The notes beneath the pieces are model-generated. The model was not told where the DNA came from, made no database searches, and saw only the letters and a program-made list of their open reading frames with translations. The translations under genes were made by a program, and so were the position numbers. A stretch of 64,000 nucleotides of DNA from Elusimicrobiota bacterium (GTDB taxonomy: Bacteria > Elusimicrobiota > UBA8919), in assembly GCA_028718185.1 (NCBI GenBank), contig JAQUMH010000008.1, positions 1 to 64,000 of the forward strand, in the 5' to 3' direction. Shown one piece after another: positions 63,973 to 64,000 of this stretch. How positions within the stretch are numbered: position 1 is the first letter of the stretch; each line of letters starts with the position of its first letter.

Positions 63973-64000
63973 AATCTCTTTTTTATATTTTTGAATGAGC

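Overview
This window is about two-thirds A+T by eye. It comes from a Gram-negative-type bacterium with lipopolysaccharide: it carries kdsA, kdsB, kdsC, rfaE1 and lptA, lptB and lptC, plus lipoproteins and outer-membrane-like proteins. The full chromosome-origin neighbourhood is present (parA, parB, dnaA, dnaN, a DciA-like gene, gyrB, gyrA). Operon types and the many unfamiliar envelope proteins suggest an uncultured lineage in the broad Elusimicrobiota/Firestonebacteria/Omnitrophota neighbourhood. That placement is a guess from gene content; I cannot run a phylogeny.

Layout. From 1 to about 43.1 kb every convincing gene is on the minus strand. From 43.17 kb to the end nearly every gene is on the plus strand; ndk is the one clear exception. 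This is the divergent pattern expected around a replication origin. Two perfect 16-bp parS palindromes (44230 and 45667), parAB, and a dnaA promoter followed by dnaA-dnaN fall just right of the switch. Read in the direction of transcription, the left arm holds: (a) kdsA, three small envelope or zinc-ribbon genes, kdsC-lptC-lptA-lptB, then hpf-ptsN-hprK-rapZ, which is the proteobacterial rpoN-region order without rpoN; (b) a Bat/MoxR aerotolerance-type operon (moxR, DUF58, DUF4381-like, batA, batB, TPR) separated from its batD and TPR-SH3 genes by a three-gene cassette (sugar isomerase, DegT-family aminotransferase, ceramidase-like hydrolase); (c) GH38 alpha-mannosidase, kdsB and rfaE1; (d) a pilin-like protein, tRNA-Ala, two outer-membrane-like proteins and a FecR-domain protein; (e) rlmI, an esterase, a cupin, DUF1638 and GyrI-like genes, a GT-C-like membrane protein and a PDZ-less RseP-like protease; (f) tRNA-Ser, lemA, a nucleotidyltransferase, a TPM protein, nnrD, acpS and a patatin.

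The right arm holds a membrane-anchored gluzincin, rimO, a URO-D-like methyltransferase, dCMP deaminase-parA-parB, a small Cys protein, ndk, dnaA, dnaN, dciA-like, gyrB, gyrA, archease, an MFS transporter, a Fic protein with a probable operator, two small membrane proteins and a SAM methyltransferase.

The most unusual content is intergenic. One family consists of palindromic hairpins that carry interchangeable stem words inside a fixed frame (GTAG flanks and a conserved AT-rich linker), with more than a dozen loci. A second class consists of word arrays with a strict 7- or 8-nt period, each locus using its own word and several forming hairpin arms; one of them supplies the last codons and stop of nnrD. 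At least three promoters (patatin, gluzincin, ndk) place the -10 box 7-8 nt from the start codon, predicting leaderless mRNAs.
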